A DNA stretch of 6,672 bases from an uncultured Bacilli bacterium (GTDB lineage: Bacteria; Bacillota_I; Bacilli_A; RF39; UBA660), in NCBI GenBank assembly GCA_944364005.1, contig CALVVW010000061.1, positions 1 through 6,672 of the forward strand, written 5' to 3'. The position numbers were made by a program, and so were the translations under genes. This document shows, piece after piece, positions 4,135 to 6,672 of this stretch. The notes under the pieces are model-generated. The model was not told the DNA's origin. It was given only the letters and a program-made list of their open reading frames with translations, and did not search any database. Positions within the stretch are counted from its first letter, which is position 1; each line of letters starts with the position of its first letter.

Positions 4135-6618
4135 TTATTTTCCACAACAGTTTTTGTACTTTTTGCCACTTCCACATGGACATGGATCATTTCTACCTAT
4201 TTTATTCACCCTCTTAGGAGCAGCTTTTTCTTTTTCTTTCCCATCATTTGCTTTTCCATCAAGAGTTTGTTTTCTTACAACATTTTGTCTAATTTCCGCA
4301 TTTAGTAAGAATGTAGCAGTTTGCGCTTCAATTCTCGTAAGTAAATCTTCAAATAATTCAAAACCTTCCATTGTATAAGCTTGAACAGGATTCACTTGAC
4401 CATAACCACGTAAACCAATACCTTCCTTTAAGTGTTCCATAGCACTCATATGATCCACCCAATTAGAATCAATAACCCTTAAACTAATTGCTTTCTCAAA
4501 ATCGCTACTTACAGGAACATCTTTAATCTTATCTTCATAATCTTTGATAACTAAATCAGTGATAAACTTCTCAGTTTCTTCATCATTTAAATCTTTAATA
4601 TCCACAAACTTTAAATTATTTTTCTTCAAATAATTATTATTTATATATTCTGTAATATCATCTTTATCAGCTTCTGTTAAATACCCCTCTGGTTCAATAT
4701 GACCTACACAAACATCATGAATAACATTTTTAAATGTTTCAAGCACTCTCTCATGGATAGAATCCATATCAAGTATCTCATTACGTCTAGCATAAATAAT
4801 TTCTCTTTGCTCATTTAATACATTATCATAATCTAACAAACTTTTACGAATATCATAGTTATTTCCTTCAACTTTCTTTTGAGCAGACTCAATAGAACGA
4901 GTTAATGCTTTACTTCTTATCGCTTGATCACCAACACCAAGACTTTCTAGCATTGATTTAATTCTATCCGTACCAAATCTTCTCATAAGGTCATCTTCAA
5001 AAGAAACAAAGAATTGACTCATACCAGGATCTCCCTGTCTACCTGCCCGACCACGCAATTGGTTATCGATACGACGAGACTCATGACGTTCAGTTCCAAT
5101 TACACATAAACCACCAAGTTCTCTAACGCCTTCACCAAGTTTAATATCGGTACCACGACCAGCCATATTTGTTGCAAGAGTAATAGCACCCTTTTCTCCT
5201 GCTTTTGCAATAATTTCTGCTTCTCTCTCATGATTCTTAGCATTTAACACTTCATGTTTCAAATTAGCTTTTTTAAGTAAACTACTTAAAAGCTCATTAG
5301 CTTCTACACTAATAGTACCAATAAGTATTGGTCTACCTGTAGCATGTATTTCCTTAACCGTATTAATAATCGCTTTATATTTAGCTTTTTGATTCGCATA
5401 AACAAGGTCTGCTAAATCTTCACGAATAACAGGTTTATTTGTAGGAATCTGTATAACATACATATTATAAATATTACGGAACTCTTCTTCTTCTGTTTTA
5501 GCAGTACCAGTCATACCAGATAACTTATTATACATCCTAAATAAATTTTGGAATGTGATGGTAGCCATTGTTTTAGTTTCAGTATTAATCGTAACTCCTT
5601 CTTTAGCTTCAATTGCTTGATGCAAACCTTCACTAAATTGTCTACCTTGCATTAAACGACCAGTAAACTGATCAACAATAACTACTTTATCATCTTGAAC
5701 AACATAATCTACATCTTTTTTAAACCCATAATTAGCTTTTAATGCTTGAGTTAAATGATGTACTAATGCTGTATTATCAATATCATATAAATTTTTTAGA
5801 TGAAAAAACTCTTCAACTTTTTTACTTCCCTCTTCTGTTAGAGAAACACTTTTAGTTTTAGCATCAATAACAAAATCATCAGTTTCTTTAAGTCTTTTAA
5901 CTGCTCTATCAGCATCAATATATAAATTGTTTGATTGCATTCTTCCCCCTGAAATAATTAAAGGAGTTCTAGCTTCATCAATCAAAATAGAATCCACTTC
6001 ATCAACAATACAATAATTTAAAGGACGTTGTACTCTTCTTTCAGCTTGTACAACCATATTATCTCTTAAATAATCAAAACCAATTTCATTATTTGTAGAA
6101 TAAGTAACATCAGCTTGATAAGCTTCTTGCTTCTCTTTAAAGCTCAATTCTCTCATATTAAGCCCAACTGTTAATCCTAAGAATCGATAAATATTACCCA
6201 TCCATTCTGAGTCACGTTTTGCAAGAAATTCATTAACTGTAACAATATGAACACCCTTACCAGTTAAAGCATTTAAATAAGTAGGCATAGTCTCTGTCAA
6301 AGTTTTACCTTCACCAGTCTTCATTTCTGCTATATTGCCAAAATGTAGAGCTAAACCACCAAGTATTTGCACATAATAAGGCTTCTCACCAATTACACGA
6401 TAAGCAGCTTCTCTTGCTGTTGCAAAAGCTGGAACAATTAGATCATCAAGAGACTTACCATTTTCAAGATCTTTCTTAAATTCCTCTGTTTTAGCCTTTA
6501 ATTCATCATCACTTAATTTAGAATATTCAGGATCTAAAGCGACTATTTCATCAGCTATTTTCTCAAATCTTTTCAACTCTTTATATTCTGTATCAAATAG
6601 TTTTCTAAAAAAACTCAT
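4135..6618 (-). CDS. secA: Preprotein translocase ATPase SecA
   Basis: SecA is the cytoplasmic motor that pushes unfolded preproteins through the SecYEG channel by ATP hydrolysis. All 827 residues are present, close to the 841 of Bacillus subtilis SecA. Visible motifs in order are Walker A MKTGEGKT (99-106), LRDNM (184-188), Walker B VDEVDS (205-210) before the preprotein-binding domain, GMTGTA (368-373) at the second nucleotide-binding fold, TNMAGRGTD (483-491) and QLRGRAGRQGD (520-530) with the arginine finger. The scaffold and two-helix-finger region contains DSNWVDHM (717-724). A charged linker (about 785-806) leads to the C-terminal zinc motif with C813, C815, C824 and C825. That motif marks the housekeeping SecA rather than an accessory SecA2. 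The start at 6618 follows GGAAGGTGA, and an extended -10 promoter lies just upstream. The gene is intact, so the neighbouring element has not damaged it. Confidence 0.98.
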   Translation of the reverse strand: MSFFRKLFDTEYKELKRFEKIADEIVALDPEYSKLSDDELKAKTEEFKKDLENGKSLDDLIVPAFATAREAAYRVIGEKPYYVQILGGLALHFGNIAEMKTGEGKTLTETMPTYLNALTGKGVHIVTVNEFLAKRDSEWMGNIYRFLGLTVGLNMRELSFKEKQEAYQADVTYSTNNEIGFDYLRDNMVVQAERRVQRPLNYCIVDEVDSILIDEARTPLIISGGRMQSNNLYIDADRAVKRLKETDDFVIDAKTKSVSLTEEGSKKVEEFFHLKNLYDIDNTALVHHLTQALKANYGFKKDVDYVVQDDKVVIVDQFTGRLMQGRQFSEGLHQAIEAKEGVTINTETKTMATITFQNLFRMYNKLSGMTGTAKTEEEEFRNIYNMYVIQIPTNKPVIREDLADLVYANQKAKYKAIINTVKEIHATGRPILIGTISVEANELLSSLLKKANLKHEVLNAKNHEREAEIIAKAGEKGAITLATNMAGRGTDIKLGEGVRELGGLCVIGTERHESRRIDNQLRGRAGRQGDPGMSQFFVSFEDDLMRRFGTDRIKSMLESLGVGDQAIRSKALTRSIESAQKKVEGNNYDIRKSLLDYDNVLNEQREIIYARRNEILDMDSIHERVLETFKNVIHDVCVGHIEPEGYLTEADKDDITEYINNNYLKKNNLKFVDIKDLNDEETEKFITDLVIKDYEDKIKDVPVSSDFEKAISLRVIDSNWVDHMSAMEHLKEGIGLRGYGQVNPVQAYTMEGFELFEDLLTRIEAQTATFLLNAEIRQNVVRKQTLDGKANDGKEKEKAAPKRVNKIGRNDPCPCGSGKKYKNCCGK

Positions 6619-6642
6619 ATATAATCACCTTCCATAACAAAG

Positions 6643-6672
6643 ATTATACCATATTTAACTTGGATATGCCAT
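6643..6672 (-). promoter_or_regulatory. secA promoter with extended -10 box
   Basis: On the minus strand TGGTATAAT (6651-6643) is an extended -10 element with a perfect TATAAT, about 25 bp before the secA start. ATGGCA (6672-6667) could be the -35 at an 18-bp spacing, matching TTGACA at 4 of 6 positions, though it touches the window edge. Transcription would start near 6636, giving a leader of about 18 nt that holds the ribosome-binding site GGAAGG (about 6636-6631). No gene upstream of secA can be judged from the few bases left. Confidence 0.6.

Noticed and set aside
3713..4378. Plus-strand open frame of 221 codons across the end of int, the intergenic region and the end of secA
   Set aside because: It overlaps two certain genes in antisense, has no ribosome-binding site at its start, and its product shows no recognisable order.
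1..6672. CRISPR array, tRNA, rRNA, riboswitch or insertion sequence
   Set aside because: No regularly spaced long direct repeats, no tRNA or rRNA-like stretches, no recognisable aptamer and no transposase were seen on either strand.

Overview
The window is strongly AT-rich, every gene lies on the minus strand, and each start has a strong AGGAG-type ribosome-binding site. SecA (827 aa, C-terminal zinc motif) is of the Bacillota type. Together these suggest a low-GC Gram-positive bacterium (Bacillota, possibly a gut clostridium or a relative near Mycoplasmatota). Tryptophan codons that I checked are TGG, so nothing points to the UGA=Trp code. The species cannot be read from the window.

Reading along the minus strand, from high to low coordinates, there are two parts. 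The first is chromosomal housekeeping: a promoter (6643-6672) and complete secA (6618-4135). The second looks like the end of an integrated mobile element (about 4083 down to 1, continuing past the window edge). It begins with a 120-bp cluster of GTCCAC/GTGGAC motifs (3964-4083) and a strong hairpin (3924-3952). A tyrosine integrase follows (3883-2573), then a 48-codon small gene (2558-2412) closed by a terminator (2396-2366). A gap with an inverted repeat leads to parA (2300-1470) and parB (1513-578), which overlap by 44 bp. After a 140-bp spacer comes the 5' part of a membrane-anchored, Glu/Lys-rich protein (437-1, cut by the edge).

The likely logic is that Int integrates and excises the element beside secA without breaking it, using the motif cluster as its binding sites. 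ParA/ParB would stabilise the excised or replicating form. The last gene may be the first of a cargo or transfer module outside the window. No conjugation, relaxase, replication or excisionase gene is visible, so the element cannot be classed as ICE, IME, phage or integrated plasmid from this window alone.

The observations most worth a second look are the GTCCAC cluster, a perfect 27-bp palindrome inside parB (possible parS-like site), an inverted repeat in the parA leader, and an operator-like dyad over the start of the partial membrane-protein gene. I found no CRISPR array, tRNA, rRNA or complete insertion sequence, and no clear evidence of a wholly new system.
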